Origin: Rhizobium leguminosarum
GTDB lineage: Bacteria > Pseudomonadota > Alphaproteobacteria > Rhizobiales > Rhizobiaceae
Assembly: GCF_017876795.1 (NCBI RefSeq)
Contig: NZ_JAGIOR010000001.1
Location: 4,490,501 to 4,554,500 of the forward strand
DNA: 64,000 nt
Direction of reading: 5' to 3'
Numbering within the stretch: position 1 is the stretch's first letter; each line of letters begins with the position of its first letter. This document shows positions 8,500-18,033 of the stretch, in pieces. The translations under genes and the position numbers were made by a program. Below the pieces are notes generated by a model. That model was not told where the DNA came from and searched no databases. It saw nothing but the letters and a program-made list of their open reading frames with translations.

Positions 8500-8522
8500 C
8501 TCCGTCGTCCTCGGGCTTGACC
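8500..8522. repeat. Left half of REP-like element split by IS copy 1
   Basis: Reads into CCTCGGGCTTGACC and stops at the IS end. It continues at 9858; joining the halves and removing one 9-bp duplicate restores CCTCGGGCTTGACCCGAGG. Confidence 0.75.
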
Positions 8523-9857
8523 CCATAGGCGCTAACTTAGCTGTCGATGTGCGATGGCGCGTCGTCTTCGCGGTGGCTCGCGCAGCCGATGAAGCAGCTG
8601 GCCGATGGCGATCGGCCTGACGGTCGCGTGCAAGACGGCGATAGAGATGTTGGTAATGGTGATGGCAACAAGACGCCAGATCGGCAATGTGGATCGGTTC
8701 AAGCCGCCAGGGGGAGAGAGTCCGGCGCCTCGGGATCGAGGGCCGGCAGGTCGTCTTCGGCCAGCAGCGCGGCGAGCAAGGCGATGTTGATCCACAAGCG
8801 GGCCAGGTCAGCGTCCTTGGCGCGCAGGCTTTCCAAACCGATCAACGACTTCATGCGTTTGAAGGCCAGTTCGATCTGCCATCGCAGCCGATAGGTCGAG
8901 GCGAGCCGCTCCGGCGGCCAGTCGTCGGCTGCGAGCGAAGTCAGCAGCACCAGGTAGCCGGCCATCTCGATGCCGGCATCGCTAGGCTTGTATCGCGCCT
9001 TGGCCGCCAACCGGCGTGCCGCTCGCCTGGCTTTTGCGGCGGCCTCAGGCGGTAAAGGTAAGATCACCACCCGTGCCGCCACCTCGATCTTGGACTTGCC
9101 GTCCTGGATCCTCACGGACCGATCAAGCACACCCTTGTCGCCCGCTTCGCGGCAGAGCGCCAAGCGATCCAGCAGGTGGCCGTCGCCATCCAGCAAGCGC
9201 GGATAGCTGGAAGGGGCGCGGACCAGAAAATCAGCCCCAGCCTTGACCACTGTAGCCAGATCGGTCGCCTTGGCATGGGCACGGTCGGCGATCCGAAGCT
9301 CGCCGGCCTTGACGCCGCGCGACAGCCGTTCGGCTTCACGACGATCGGTGACTTCAACCGAACAGAGCTTCAGCCGTGAAAGGTCGAACACCGTATGCAC
9401 CATCCAGTAGGCCCGCTTAGGCCCAGGCGGTGCAACGACCGTGGCGTCAACCGCCATCAGCCGCAGGTCACTACGCATACCGGCGAAGGCTTCGGGGCAG
9501 CGCTCGGCAAGCAACTCCGAAACCAGATAGCCCACCCAATCGGCGCTGGCCTTCAGACGCTTAAGCATAGCCACGTCGGACATCGACGCGAGCCCCCGCT
9601 GATCGGCCCAGGCCGCCAAGGTTCGAAGCGAAAAACCACCAAGCACATAGGCGAAACACAATCGCAGCAGGTCGGCCGCGCCGCCCACCTGCCGTTTGCG
9701 AAGCAGCGCCCCGGCCTCGCGTGCGCTCGCCTCCAGCTCTTCCGCCGAGCCTAGCCGTTCCACTAGGTCGTCCCAATCCACTGCTTGTAACGAATCGCTC
9801 ATGACCAAGGTGAATCACCCGCGATCATCACCGTCAAGACTAAGTTAGCGCCTATGG
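8523..9857 (-). mobile_element. IS4-family insertion sequence, copy 1 (1335 bp)
   Basis: Ends are CCATAGGCGCTAACTTAG and its exact complement. A 9-bp direct duplication, GGCTTGACC, flanks it at 8514-8522 and 9858-9866. Because the flanks contribute extra C and G bases, the boundary could shift by up to two bases on each side (target of 5 or 7 bp instead). The element differs from copies 2 and 3 by one base visible near 8659. Orientation is opposite to the other two. Confidence 0.92.
8699..9802 (-). CDS. IS4-family DDE transposase, copy 1
   Basis: A 367-aa transposase. From the ATG at 9802 the likely catalytic acids are D119 (MAVDATVV), D173 (IADRAHAK) and E311 in the family's Y-2-R-3-E-6-K motif (YRLRWQIELAFKRMK). 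No strong ribosome site precedes the ATG; a TTG two codons upstream is an alternative. About 175 bp of non-coding IS sequence follow the stop. The frame is intact, so the copy is probably active. Confidence 0.92.
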   Translation of the reverse strand: MSDSLQAVDWDDLVERLGSAEELEASAREAGALLRKRQVGGAADLLRLCFAYVLGGFSLRTLAAWADQRGLASMSDVAMLKRLKASADWVGYLVSELLAERCPEAFAGMRSDLRLMAVDATVVAPPGPKRAYWMVHTVFDLSRLKLCSVEVTDRREAERLSRGVKAGELRIADRAHAKATDLATVVKAGADFLVRAPSSYPRLLDGDGHLLDRLALCREAGDKGVLDRSVRIQDGKSKIEVAARVVILPLPPEAAAKARRAARRLAAKARYKPSDAGIEMAGYLVLLTSLAADDWPPERLASTYRLRWQIELAFKRMKSLIGLESLRAKDADLARLWINIALLAALLAEDDLPALDPEAPDSLPLAA

Positions 9858-9935
9858 GGCTTGACCCGAGGATCCACTCTGCCCTCGATCGGCACCGGGC
9901 GTGGATCCCAGGCTCGGAGGCCTGGGATGACGGAG
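9858..9935. repeat. Right half of REP-like element split by IS copy 1
   Basis: Begins with the second GGCTTGACC duplicate and ends CCTGGGATGACGGAG. It contains a second stem, GGATCCCAGGCTCGG with CCTGGGAT. Confidence 0.75.
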
Positions 9936-9975
9936 ATTGGGGGCGCGATTCTGCCAAGCTCCCCGTCGGCGTGTG

Positions 9976-10152
9976 CCCTCATCCGGCTGCTGGCACTACC
10001 CGGGTCGAGCCACGGGTCTCGACCCGTCCTTCGGACCCCCGCAAACGGGGCAAAGGGATGTGTGGCACCCTCTCCGGTCCCTCGCCGACGTCTCGCGGGG
10101 CACGTCCCCTCTCCCCGTCAAAACGGGGAGAGGGTTAGGGTGAGGGGCAGCC
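9976..10152. repeat. Long intergenic repeat, CCCTCATCC...GTGAGGGGCAGCC family
   Basis: Shares its ends and internal blocks (CCCTCGCC, GCACGTCCCCT, CCCCGT-AAAACGGGGAGAGGG) with 13918-14095 and 61758-61900. The inverted ends, CCCTCATCC and GGGTGAGGGG, make it palindromic overall. The centre is variable between copies. Confidence 0.7.
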
Positions 10153-10176
10153 TTCGGACCGAAGTCTATCGAAAGC

Positions 10177-10662
10177 TCAGAGCAGTTCCAGCATGGCAGC
10201 GGCACCCGAAACCGTTGCCTGGCCCGGGTTTTCCTCGATGTTGAGGGCTTTGACCACGCCGTCTTCCACCAGCATCGAATAGCGCTTGGAGCGGAGGCCG
10301 AGGCCGCCGGCGGAGAGGTCGGCTTCGAGGCCGACGGCCTTGGTGAAGCCGGCGTCCCAATCGGCGAGGAAGTGGATCTTGCCCATGCCGCCGGAGGATT
10401 GCGCCCAGGCGCCCATCACGTGCCAGTCATTGACGGCGATGACGGCGATGTCGTCGACGCCCTTGCCGAGGATGGTGTCGCGATTTTCGAGATAACCCGG
10501 CAGATGGTTCAGCGAGCAGGTGGGCGTGAAGGCGCCCGGCACGGCAAAGAGCACGACGCGCTTGCCGGAAAAAAGCTGTTCGGTGGTGATTTCGACCGGG
10601 CCGTCAGCGGTCTTTTCTTTGAAGGTGGCAGCAGGAAGTTTGTCGCCGATTGCGATGGTCAT
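10177..10662 (-). CDS. Prx5-type peroxiredoxin
   Basis: A 161-aa type II/Prx5 peroxiredoxin that reduces hydroperoxides. The peroxidatic cysteine is C49 in PGAFTPTCS; no second cysteine is present, so recycling must use an external thiol such as glutathione or glutaredoxin. ATG at 10662 has AAGGAG upstream. An in-frame extension to 10800 is Pro/Lys-rich and lacks family similarity, so it was rejected. It is encoded 153 bp after the nDsbD-like gene on the same strand, suggesting a loosely linked redox pair. Confidence 0.9.
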   Translation of the reverse strand: MTIAIGDKLPAATFKEKTADGPVEITTEQLFSGKRVVLFAVPGAFTPTCSLNHLPGYLENRDTILGKGVDDIAVIAVNDWHVMGAWAQSSGGMGKIHFLADWDAGFTKAVGLEADLSAGGLGLRSKRYSMLVEDGVVKALNIEENPGQATVSGAAAMLELL

Positions 10663-10815
10663 GGTTTTCTCCTTGAATTCCGGCTTTGGGGGGCCGGCTT
10701 GTTGGGGTTCTGGCTTGTTGGGTTCTGGCTTGGCGGCGGGCACCGCAGAGGGCTCTGCGGCGACTATAAGATCCGCTCCTTCAAAGGCAAGGCCGAGCAT
10801 TCGAAGGCAAGCCCG

Positions 10816-11655
10816 TCACTCGAAAGGAACGGTCGTCTCCATTGCCCGTTCGCCATCGATCACCAGCACGCCCCAGCGCTTGCCCGATATGTCGTAGTCG
10901 TTCGGCAGCTTGCCGATGGCGACATCGGTCTTGAAGACAGCGCCATCACGTTTGCCGCCGATCTGCTTGGTGAAGGCATAGCCGCTCGGCCCGGTGACGA
11001 TGATATCGGGCGCGCCCTTGCCCTCGGCCGGCAAGGCCAGCGTCAGCGACAGCGTCTTCCGATCAGCCGCCATCGCATGCGCCGTCACATCGAAATCGGC
11101 CGATGGCGGCTTCGGCAGGCTTGCATCGGCCGCCGCAAGGATCGCCTCCTCTTGGCGGTGCGACTGGATGGCAGGACCAAGCTTCAGCTGAAAATTCGCC
11201 TGGAAGGGAATGCAGATATCTTTGCAGATGCCGATGAAAGCCAAGGCGTCGATCTCGACTTCGCCTTTGCCTGCCGCGTTGAGCGACAGCGGCAACGTCA
11301 CCGGCGCGTCATAGGCGATATCCTCGACCGCGCCGTTGAAGAAATGCTTCGGAACGGGATAGCCGATGGCATCGAGCGTGACGCCGCTGTCCGCCGCCAG
11401 GGTGAACTGAGGCGGAATGCCGGTGTTTCCGGGCTCTTTCCAATAGGTGATCCAGCCGGGTTTCGGCTCGATCTGCAGAGCGGCGCGGATTTTGCCGGCG
11501 GCATCGGGCGCCAGAGCGACGAGGCGCATACAGCCGCCTTCGTTCTCCGCCCAGGCGCTCATTTCCGCGTGAGCCGGACAATGGGCGGCAAGGGCAGCGG
11601 TCATGGAGATGACCGCAATGAAAAGCCGGCGCGGGGCTGAGGAAATAATCATCAT
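10816..11655 (-). CDS. Periplasmic nDsbD-like thiol-disulfide protein
   Basis: A 279-aa protein with a signal peptide (LFIAVISMTAALAAHCPAHA) and a domain like the N-terminal periplasmic part of DsbD. The pattern WITYWKEPGNTGIPP and the redox pair CKDIC in FIGICKDICIPF support this. It lacks the membrane and C-terminal thioredoxin domains of full DsbD, so electron input must come from elsewhere, probably a CcdA-like protein. Transfer of reductant to periplasmic substrates, perhaps cytochrome c or copper-site assembly, is inferred. The start could be the first or second Met. Confidence 0.8.
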   Translation of the reverse strand: MMIISSAPRRLFIAVISMTAALAAHCPAHAEMSAWAENEGGCMRLVALAPDAAGKIRAALQIEPKPGWITYWKEPGNTGIPPQFTLAADSGVTLDAIGYPVPKHFFNGAVEDIAYDAPVTLPLSLNAAGKGEVEIDALAFIGICKDICIPFQANFQLKLGPAIQSHRQEEAILAAADASLPKPPSADFDVTAHAMAADRKTLSLTLALPAEGKGAPDIIVTGPSGYAFTKQIGGKRDGAVFKTDVAIGKLPNDYDISGKRWGVLVIDGERAMETTVPFE

Positions 11656-11794
11656 GGAACAACGGTTTACCGAAAGTGCTGTTTGGCCGCCAGAAGTCGC
11701 GGCAATTTAAATCTTCATTTTTGGTTGATTGATGTGTGACATTGGCCCATGCTTCCCTTGTCAAGCCTCGGTGCGGTTGGCAGCAGGAGGAACG

Positions 11795-12400
11795 ATGTCC
11801 TTATCGACGCTGAAGAACAGACGGGAACGTGGCTTCTTCGATGGCCAGTTCCTCATCGCCATGCCCGGCATCGAAGACCGCAATTTTGCGCGCACGGTGA
11901 TTTATATCTGCGCTCATTCGGATGCCGGCGCCATGGGCTTCGTCATCAACCGCCCGCAGAGCCTGACCTTCACCGACGTGCTGCTGCATCTCGACATGAT
12001 CAAGCAGGAAGATCAGATCGTGCTGCCGAAGCGGGCGCGCGACTTCCCGATCCAGACCGGCGGCCCGGTGGAAAGCGGCCGCGGCTTCGTGCTGCATTCG
12101 GACGATTATTCCAGCGACTCCTCGATCCCCGTCAGTGATGACATCTGCCTGACGGCGACGCTCGACATCGTGCGCGCCATCTCCAAGGGCGATGGGCCGA
12201 CGCGCGCGACGATGCTGCTCGGCTATTCCTCTTGGGGCGCCGGCCAGCTCGAAAACGAGGTCGTCAACAATGGCTGGCTCACCTGCGCGGCCAATGAGGA
12301 ACTGATCTTCGATCGCAGCCTCGACGACAAATATGAGCGGGCGCTCGCCGGCATGGGCGTTACCGCTGCCATGCTTTCGGCCGAAGCCGGGCATGCCTGA
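11795..12400 (+). CDS. YqgE/AlgH family protein (UPF0301)
   Basis: A 201-aa protein. ATG at 11795 follows an excellent AGGAGG site. Family signatures are visible: [47 protein letters not shown] and [15 protein letters not shown]. The biochemical role of this conserved cytoplasmic family is unsettled. It is divergent from the nDsbD-like gene. Confidence 0.92.
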   Translation: MSLSTLKNRRERGFFDGQFLIAMPGIEDRNFARTVIYICAHSDAGAMGFVINRPQSLTFTDVLLHLDMIKQEDQIVLPKRARDFPIQTGGPVESGRGFVLHSDDYSSDSSIPVSDDICLTATLDIVRAISKGDGPTRATMLLGYSSWGAGQLENEVVNNGWLTCAANEELIFDRSLDDKYERALAGMGVTAAMLSAEAGHA

Positions 12401-12485
12401 TAAAGCTGGAACGAATTTCGCCGGCTGACGTTTCATTTCGGCAAACATGGGCAAGAGGTCCATGCTGACGAAGGAGACATCACCT

Positions 12486-12677
12486 ATGGGTAGCACCAGC
12501 GACAAGATTTCCGGTAAGGCAAACGAAATTGCCGGCAAGACCAAACAGGCCGTCGGCAAGGCCACGGATGATCGCGAAATGCAGGCCAAGGGCGCCATTC
12601 AGGAAGCCAAAGGCAAGGGTCAGGTCGCAACCGGCAAGGTCAAGGACAAGCTCAAGGGCGCCGTCGACCGGCTCTGA
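12486..12677 (+). CDS. CsbD family stress protein
   Basis: A 63-aa hydrophilic protein rich in Lys, Ala and Gly (DKISGKANEIAGKTKQAVGK; KGQVATGKVKDKLKGAVD), typical of CsbD proteins induced by general stress in many bacteria. AAGGAG lies about ten bases before the ATG. A strong intrinsic terminator follows, so it is probably monocistronic. Confidence 0.9.
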   Translation: MGSTSDKISGKANEIAGKTKQAVGKATDDREMQAKGAIQEAKGKGQVATGKVKDKLKGAVDRL

Positions 12678-12702
12678 GCCACAAGCTCATCCGTTATGAA
12701 CC

Positions 12703-12738
12703 ATGCCTGCTGCGCCCCTCGCGCGGCAGGCATTTTTA
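12703..12738 (+). terminator. Intrinsic terminator after csbD-like gene
   Basis: A 12-bp stem (ATGCCTGCTGCG pairing with CGCGGCAGGCAT, one G-U pair) with a 7-base loop, followed by TTTTT. It lies 25 bp past the CsbD stop. Confidence 0.85.
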
Positions 12739-12771
12739 ATCCGCCACGCCCATGCTTTGCAGAGATATACG

Positions 12772-13854
12772 ATGAAGCTTTTCGCCTGCGACAATTGCGA
12801 TCAGGTCGTCCACTTCGACAACCGCCAATGCGTGCGCTGCAACCATCGCCTCGGCTTCCTGCCCGGCGATCTCGCCATGCATGCGCTGGAGCCGCGCCAC
12901 GAGACGCTCTGGCAGCTTGTTTCCGATCCCGACCGTGAAGTCCGCTTCTGCGCCAATGCCGGCCTCGACATCTGCAACTGGCTGGTGGATGGCGAAGGCG
13001 AGAGCGAATTCTGCGTTGCCTGCCGCCATAACCGGCTGGTTCCGAACACCGATACCCAGAACGGCATCGATCGCTGGCGGCGCATCAGCCAGGCGCAGCG
13101 TCATCTGTTTTATTCGCTGTTGCGCTGGAGGCTGCCGCATCCCGATCGTGTGCAAGATCCTGAAGGTGGCCTGGTGTTCGATTTCCTCGAGGATTCGATC
13201 GAGAGCAACGGCTATGTCGTGCCGGCCATGACCGGCCACGAGGAAGGGCTGATCACCATCCGCGCCGCAGAGGCCGACGATGCGACGCGCGAGCAGGCAC
13301 GCAACTCGATGAACGAACCCTATCGTACCCTGCTCGGCCATTTCCGCCATGAGACCGGCCATTTTATCTGGAACAAGCTGGTGCGCGACCGCGACGGGCA
13401 CGCGGATTTCCGCGCCGTCTTCGGCGACGAACGGCAGGATTATGCAGCCGCCCTCCAAAGCCATTATGCCGGCGGCGCGCCCTTGGGATGGCAGGACAAT
13501 TTCATCAGCGCCTATGCGGCATCCCACCCCTGGGAGGATTTTGCCGAATGTTTCGCCCATTACCTCCATATCGTCGACACACTCGAAACCGCCCGCGCCT
13601 TCGGCATTGCCATCGATCCGCGCGGCCATGAGGAAATCGCCGGCGAGGTGGATTTCCTCCCCTACCGGGCAAAGAGCGCCGAACAGCTGGTCAGCGCCTG
13701 GGTGCCGCTCAGCCTGGCGATCAACGCCATCCAGCGCAGCATGGGCCAACCGGACTCCTACCCCTTCGTGCTATCCTCACCTGTCGTGGCAAAGCTCGAA
13801 TATCTGCACCGGCTGATCCAGGGGGCGGCAACGGCGCCGCAGCAGGTGGGGTGA
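12772..13854 (+). CDS. Zinc-ribbon putative metallopeptidase
   Basis: A 360-aa protein of the putative zinc-binding metallopeptidase family. It opens with a zinc ribbon (CDNC, then CVRCNHRLG) and carries a second cysteine set (FCANAGLDICNW, CVAC). The peptidase motif HExxH is HETGH in FRHETGHFIWNKL, with a downstream acidic stretch (HPWEDFAECFAHYLH) that could supply the third ligand. The start at 12772 is preferred because the longer frame from 12703 runs through the upstream terminator. Substrate unknown. Confidence 0.88.
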   Translation: MKLFACDNCDQVVHFDNRQCVRCNHRLGFLPGDLAMHALEPRHETLWQLVSDPDREVRFCANAGLDICNWLVDGEGESEFCVACRHNRLVPNTDTQNGIDRWRRISQAQRHLFYSLLRWRLPHPDRVQDPEGGLVFDFLEDSIESNGYVVPAMTGHEEGLITIRAAEADDATREQARNSMNEPYRTLLGHFRHETGHFIWNKLVRDRDGHADFRAVFGDERQDYAAALQSHYAGGAPLGWQDNFISAYAASHPWEDFAECFAHYLHIVDTLETARAFGIAIDPRGHEEIAGEVDFLPYRAKSAEQLVSAWVPLSLAINAIQRSMGQPDSYPFVLSSPVVAKLEYLHRLIQGAATAPQQVG

Positions 13855-13917
13855 GTTGCTATCATATCCTCACCTTCATTCCTGTGCTCTTCGCATGAAT
13901 GTGGGACATCGCCGCCA

Positions 13918-14095
13918 GCCCCTCATCCGCCTGCCGGCACCTTCTCCCCGCGCGCGGGGAGAAGGGGGTATGCCGCAACCTTTCCGTCCCTCGCCAACGT
14001 CTCGTGTGGCACGTCCCCTCGCCCCGTTTACGGGGGTCCGAAGGACGGGACGAGACCAGCGGCTCGACCCCGGTAGGTTAGGGTGAGGGGCAGCC
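13918..14095. repeat. Long intergenic repeat, CCCTCATCC...GTGAGGGGCAGCC family
   Basis: Same family as 9976-10152 and 61758-61900. It has inner hairpins (TTCTCCCCGCGCGCGGGGAGAA). It lies between the convergent metallopeptidase and rnhA genes. Confidence 0.7.
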
Positions 14096-14123
14096 TTCAA
14101 GCACAGGCGTAACGCCTATCCGG

Positions 14124-14579
14124 CTAAAACGAAACCGCCTTTCCCTTCTTGAACGGCTCCATGCCCCTGCGGGCAAGTTCATCGGCGCGTTCGTTTTCCG
14201 GGTGGCCGGCGTGGCCCTTGACCCAGTGCAGCGTCACCTTATGGCGGTCCCGGGCTTGTTCCAGCGCCTGCCAGAGCTCGGCATTCTTCACCGGCTTCTT
14301 GTCTGATGTCTTCCAGCCGTTTTTCTTCCAGCCGAAAATCCACTTGGAGATGCCGTCCTTGACATAGGCGCTGTCGGTATAGAGATCGACCTCGCAGGGG
14401 CTCTTCAGGGCCTGTAGCGCCGAGATCGCCGCCAGCAGTTCCATGCGATTGTTGGTCGTATCCGCCTCGCCACCGCAAAGCTCTTTTTCGACGTCGCCAT
14501 AACGCAGCACCGCGCCCCAGCCACCGGGGCCTGGATTGCCGGAGCATGCGCCGTCGGTGAAGATATCGACGTGTTTCAT
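14124..14579 (-). CDS. rnhA: Ribonuclease HI
   Basis: A 151-aa RNase HI, which removes RNA from RNA-DNA hybrids. The active-site acids are D9 ([11 protein letters not shown]), E47 (NNRMELLAA), D69 (YTDSAYV) and D133 (NERADELAR), with H123 in [12 protein letters not shown]. The basic protrusion ([12 protein letters not shown]) is present as in E. coli RNase HI. Its ATG overlaps the thrB stop as ATGA, so it is translationally coupled at the end of the ispH-thrB-rnhA cluster. Confidence 0.97.
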   Translation of the reverse strand: MKHVDIFTDGACSGNPGPGGWGAVLRYGDVEKELCGGEADTTNNRMELLAAISALQALKSPCEVDLYTDSAYVKDGISKWIFGWKKNGWKTSDKKPVKNAELWQALEQARDRHKVTLHWVKGHAGHPENERADELARRGMEPFKKGKAVSF

Positions 14580-15541
14580 AGGCTCAATCCATATTCGGCC
14601 GGCGATTTGATCTGGCGGTGGAAACGCAGCTTGCGGAGATATTCGATCGGGTCCTTCTTGGTGACCATGGCGCCCTCAGGCGTTGTCAGCCAGTCATAGA
14701 GCCGCGTCAGGAAGAACCGCAGCGCCGAACCGCGCGACAGCACCGGCAAGGCGGCGATCTCTTCGCTGCTTAGCGGCCTGACACTCTGATAACCCTCGAG
14801 CATCGCCGTGCCCTTGGTGATGTTGTAGGCGCCATCCTTTTCGAAGCACCAGGCATTCAGGCAGATCGAGACGTCATAGGCGAGCAAATCGTTGCAGGCG
14901 AAATAGAAATCGATCAGGCCGGAGAGCTGATCGCCGAGGAAGAAGACATTGTCGGGGAAGAGGTCGGCGTGGATGACGCCGGCCGGCAGGTTTTTCGGCC
15001 AGGCGGCGGAGAGGAAAGCGAGTTCGCTGCGGATCTCGTTCTGCAGGCCGGGCTCGACCTCGCCGGCGCGTGCCTCGGATTTCTCCCAGAGCGTTTGCCA
15101 GCCATCGACGGAAAGCGCGTTCGGGCGCGTCAGCGCGAAACCATCGCCGGCGACATGCATTTCCGCCAGCGCGCGGCCGACCTCGCGGCAGTGCTTGGCT
15201 TCCGACTTTCTCAGCCACATGCCTTCAAGGAAGGAAATCAGCGCCGCCGGGCGGCCGGACAGCGAGCCGAGCAGTGCGCCATCGCGGCGCGGCAGCGGCA
15301 GCGGGCAGGACAGGCCGCTGGCGGCAAGATGCTGCATTAGGCCGAGGAAGAACGGCAGATCGGTCTTTTCCACCCGCTTCTCATAAAGCGTCAGGATCAA
15401 CGGGTCCTTCGAGGTATGCAGCAGGAAATTGGAATTTTCGACGCCTTCGGCGATCCCCTTGTAGGAAAGCAGCGTGCCCGCGTCATACTCCGTCAGGAAC
15501 CATTTCAGATCGTCTTCGGCGATATCGGTATAGACTGCCAA
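14576..15541 (-). CDS. thrB: Homoserine kinase (ThrB, aminoglycoside phosphotransferase fold)
   Basis: Phosphorylates homoserine in threonine synthesis. This is the APH-fold ThrB of alphaproteobacteria, with [14 protein letters not shown] as the catalytic HxDxxxDN loop and [15 protein letters not shown] as the metal-binding segment. I prefer the TTG at 15541 ([15 protein letters not shown]), giving 321 aa, because related ThrB proteins begin at that point; an ATG at 15559 would add six residues. The 3' end overlaps rnhA by 4 bp and ispH ends about 80 bp upstream. Confidence 0.95.
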   Translation of the reverse strand: MAVYTDIAEDDLKWFLTEYDAGTLLSYKGIAEGVENSNFLLHTSKDPLILTLYEKRVEKTDLPFFLGLMQHLAASGLSCPLPLPRRDGALLGSLSGRPAALISFLEGMWLRKSEAKHCREVGRALAEMHVAGDGFALTRPNALSVDGWQTLWEKSEARAGEVEPGLQNEIRSELAFLSAAWPKNLPAGVIHADLFPDNVFFLGDQLSGLIDFYFACNDLLAYDVSICLNAWCFEKDGAYNITKGTAMLEGYQSVRPLSSEEIAALPVLSRGSALRFFLTRLYDWLTTPEGAMVTKKDPIEYLRKLRFHRQIKSPAEYGLSL

Positions 15542-15621
15542 GTGAGGTCTCGCCTTCATGCATTGCTGTTATTGGATCCGCCGGATTGACGATCCGGCGT
15601 CGCGATAGGGTTTTAATATGA

Positions 15622-16623
15622 TCAGCCGTTGACGAAGGCCATGTCGGCCGCCGTCAGCTCGATGCTGCGCAATTCGCGATTGACGAGGAAATTTTCGGTT
15701 TCCTGCACCGTTTCGGCCAGCTCGACGCGGGCGTCGAAACGGGCGCGGAACGCCTCGATGATCTCGTTGACGATGACCTCGGGGGCGGAGGCGCCGGCGG
15801 AAAGGCCGAGCGTCGAAATCGTGCCGATCTCGTTCCAGTCGAGTTCGGCGGCGCGCTGCACCAGGATCGATTTCTTCGCCCCTGCCCTCAGCGCCACTTC
15901 GACGAGACGTTTGGAATTGGAGGAATTCGGCGCGCCGACGATGATGAAGAGATCGCAGCCGGGAGCTGCCTGCTTCACCACTTCCTGGCGGTTGGTCGTC
16001 GCATAACAGATCGAGTCCGCTGCCGGCGCCGTCAGGTTCGGGAAGCGCTCGTGCAGGCGGGTGATGACGCCGGCGGTATCATCAACCGACAGCGTCGTCT
16101 GGGTGACGTAACCGAGATTGTCGGCGTCAATCGGAATATAGGCATCGGCATCCTCGATCGTCTCGATCAGCGAAACCGAACCCTCCGGCAGTTGCCCCAT
16201 CGTGCCGATTACTTCCGGGTGGCCGGCGTGGCCGATGAGAACGACGTGGCGGCCAAGGCGATTGTGGCGCATCGCCTGCTTGTGGACCTTGGAGACCAGC
16301 GGGCAGGTGGCGTCGAGATAGAACAGGTTGCGGCTCGCCGCATCCTCCGGCACGGATTTCGGCACGCCATGGGCTGAAAAGACCACCGGCTGGGCGCGAT
16401 GCTCGGCCGGGATCTCGTCCAGCTCCTCGACGAAGACGGCGCCCTTGGCTTCCAGCCCCTCGACGACATAACGATTGTGGACGATCTCATGTCGCACATA
16501 GACCGGCGCGCCATAGGATTTCAGCGCCAGCACGACGATCTGGATGGCGCGGTCGACGCCGGCGCAGAAGCCGCGCGGGCCGCAGAGCCTGATCGTCAAA
16601 GGAGGTTTCGCCGCAATATTCAT
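15622..16623 (-). CDS. ispH: 4-hydroxy-3-methylbut-2-enyl diphosphate reductase
   Basis: The last enzyme of the MEP isoprenoid pathway, making IPP and DMAPP with a 4Fe-4S cluster. It has 333 aa. The three cluster cysteines are C20 ([12 protein letters not shown]), C107 ([11 protein letters not shown]) and C206 ([10 protein letters not shown]). [10 protein letters not shown] and IGHAGHPEV are also typical. It shares the pathway with dxs at 59.8 kb in this window. It is first of the ispH-thrB-rnhA group. Confidence 0.97.
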   Translation of the reverse strand: MNIAAKPPLTIRLCGPRGFCAGVDRAIQIVVLALKSYGAPVYVRHEIVHNRYVVEGLEAKGAVFVEELDEIPAEHRAQPVVFSAHGVPKSVPEDAASRNLFYLDATCPLVSKVHKQAMRHNRLGRHVVLIGHAGHPEVIGTMGQLPEGSVSLIETIEDADAYIPIDADNLGYVTQTTLSVDDTAGVITRLHERFPNLTAPAADSICYATTNRQEVVKQAAPGCDLFIIVGAPNSSNSKRLVEVALRAGAKKSILVQRAAELDWNEIGTISTLGLSAGASAPEVIVNEIIEAFRARFDARVELAETVQETENFLVNRELRSIELTAADMAFVNG

Positions 16624-16686
16624 GTCTGTTCCGGGTTGAGAGATTTAGGGACCTCTAGCCCAATATAAGCGAGAATTGAAGCGATA

Positions 16687-17442
16687 CTATTGCGCAGGCT
16701 GCTTGCCGGGTTTGCGGAACCAGGAGATCCCCACCACGGCGACGAGCACCGCGGCAAGCCCGTACCAGGTGAAGGCATATTGCAGGTGGTCGTTCGGCAG
16801 ATCCACCTGGGTGACGCCGCCGATCGGCAGGCCGGCCGGATTGGGGGTGGAATCGGCATCGACGAAAAACGGAATGACACGCGCCTTGTCCAGCCCGACG
16901 CTTTCGGCCATGACGTCGAGATCCTTCCAGTAGAAGATGTTCTTGGCAACGTCATTGTCCGGCACCACCCAGGAGGGTTTGCCGGGAAGTTTTTCGCGGG
17001 CCAGGCCGGTGACGGTCTGCTGATCGGTCAGCTGGCCCTGCATGCGCATTTCCGGCTCCTTGTTCTCATAGGGAACGAAGCCGCGATTGACCAAGAGCGT
17101 GCGCCCGTCGGCAAGCTCGAGGGGCGTATAGACGTAGAAGCCGGTCTGGCCGTGCCAGGTGGCGAAGAAGTGCCGCTCCTTGTTGTTGATATAACGGCCG
17201 GTGGCGGTGACCCTGCGGTATTCGATGTCGCCACCCGCCGCCGCCATCGCCTCGATATCGGCAAGCGGCACGGGGGCGGCCAGCTGGCGCGCAGCGATAT
17301 CGGCAAGCAGGCCTTCCTTCCAGTGGAGGCGTTCCACCTGCCAGGTGCCGAGCGAAATCAGGATAGCAAGGGCAATCAGCACCAGGATGCCGGTGATGAC
17401 AGGTAGCCGGCGGCGCGGCACTGCATGCTCTATTTCAGTCAC
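16687..17442 (-). CDS. SURF1 family cytochrome oxidase assembly protein
   Basis: A 251-aa inner-membrane protein with one N-terminal span (VITGILVLIALAILISLGTW) and one C-terminal span (YGLAAVLVAVVGISWF). Typical SURF1 features are LGTWQVERLHWKE and LVNRGFVP. It helps insert heme a into the aa3 oxidase whose subunits are encoded at 20.4-25.7 kb. Its start overlaps the DUF983 stop by 8 bp. Confidence 0.93.
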   Translation of the reverse strand: MTEIEHAVPRRRLPVITGILVLIALAILISLGTWQVERLHWKEGLLADIAARQLAAPVPLADIEAMAAAGGDIEYRRVTATGRYINNKERHFFATWHGQTGFYVYTPLELADGRTLLVNRGFVPYENKEPEMRMQGQLTDQQTVTGLAREKLPGKPSWVVPDNDVAKNIFYWKDLDVMAESVGLDKARVIPFFVDADSTPNPAGLPIGGVTQVDLPNDHLQYAFTWYGLAAVLVAVVGISWFRKPGKQPAQ

Positions 17443-17815
17443 TCAGGCGTCCTTCGCGGGCATTATGGCGGTATTGCATGGCAATCAGGATGCCCTTGAA
17501 CCAGCGCAGCGTCAGCAGCGACAGGACGATCGTCAGCGGGCCGAAGAGCAGGATGTGCACCCAGATCGGCGGCCCGTAATTCACCTGCAGCCACAACACC
17601 ATGCCGATGACGATGAAGCCGACGATGAGGATGACGAAGACGGCCGGACCGTCGCCGGAATCGGCGAAGGAATAATCGAGGCCGCAGGCGGCGCAACGCG
17701 GCTTGAGCCCGAGCAGACCATCGAACAGCTTGCCCTGGCCGCAGCGCGGGCAGCAGCCCTTGATACCTGTCTTGACCGGGTCGACCGGGGGAAAATGGGC
17801 GCTATCTTCGTTCAT
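17435..17815 (-). CDS. DUF983 family membrane protein
   Basis: A 126-aa protein with a zinc-ribbon-like start (CCPRCGQGKLF, PRCAACGLDY) and two membrane helices (FVILIVGFIVIGMVLWL; LFGPLTIVLSLLTLRW). DUF983 genes commonly sit between coxC and surf1 in alphaproteobacteria, so a role in oxidase biogenesis is likely. ATG at 17815 has AAGGA upstream. Here it is separated from coxC by about 2.5 kb containing a kinase-like gene and an IS. Confidence 0.88.
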   Translation of the reverse strand: MNEDSAHFPPVDPVKTGIKGCCPRCGQGKLFDGLLGLKPRCAACGLDYSFADSGDGPAVFVILIVGFIVIGMVLWLQVNYGPPIWVHILLFGPLTIVLSLLTLRWFKGILIAMQYRHNAREGRLSD

Positions 17816-17903
17816 GCCATTCCTTCTGGGCAGTCCATGCTGCCTTAACTCTCCCATAAAGTATTCGCATGCCGAATGGAAATGCCTGCGCAGCCACCTG
17901 CCG

Positions 17904-18003
17904 CTGCATAATTCCTCACATCGGTATCGATGTAAGAAATTATGCAGCAATTCAGAGTGTTACAGCGTCCTTTGCATGTCTGAAAAGACACGCGGCGCTG
18001 TAA
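17904..18003. repeat. Composite of two adjacent 44-bp palindromes
   Basis: Palindrome A (17904-17947) has perfect outer arms CTGCATAATT/AATTATGCAG and an inner CACATCG/CGATGT pair; in minus-strand RNA the imperfect positions in the stem become G-U pairs. Palindrome B (17960-18003) has arms TTACAGCG/CGCTGTAA with an inner GTCT-GAAA-AGAC hairpin. I recall similar mosaics in other Rhizobium intergenic regions. It lies between divergent starts. Confidence 0.7.
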
Positions 18004-18033
18004 TGATTCGCACCAAACAGAAGAAGAAAACTG

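Noticed and set aside
12703..12771. Upstream start for the zinc-ribbon metallopeptidase
   Set aside because: The segment coincides with the csbD terminator hairpin; the zinc ribbon begins right after the ATG at 12772.
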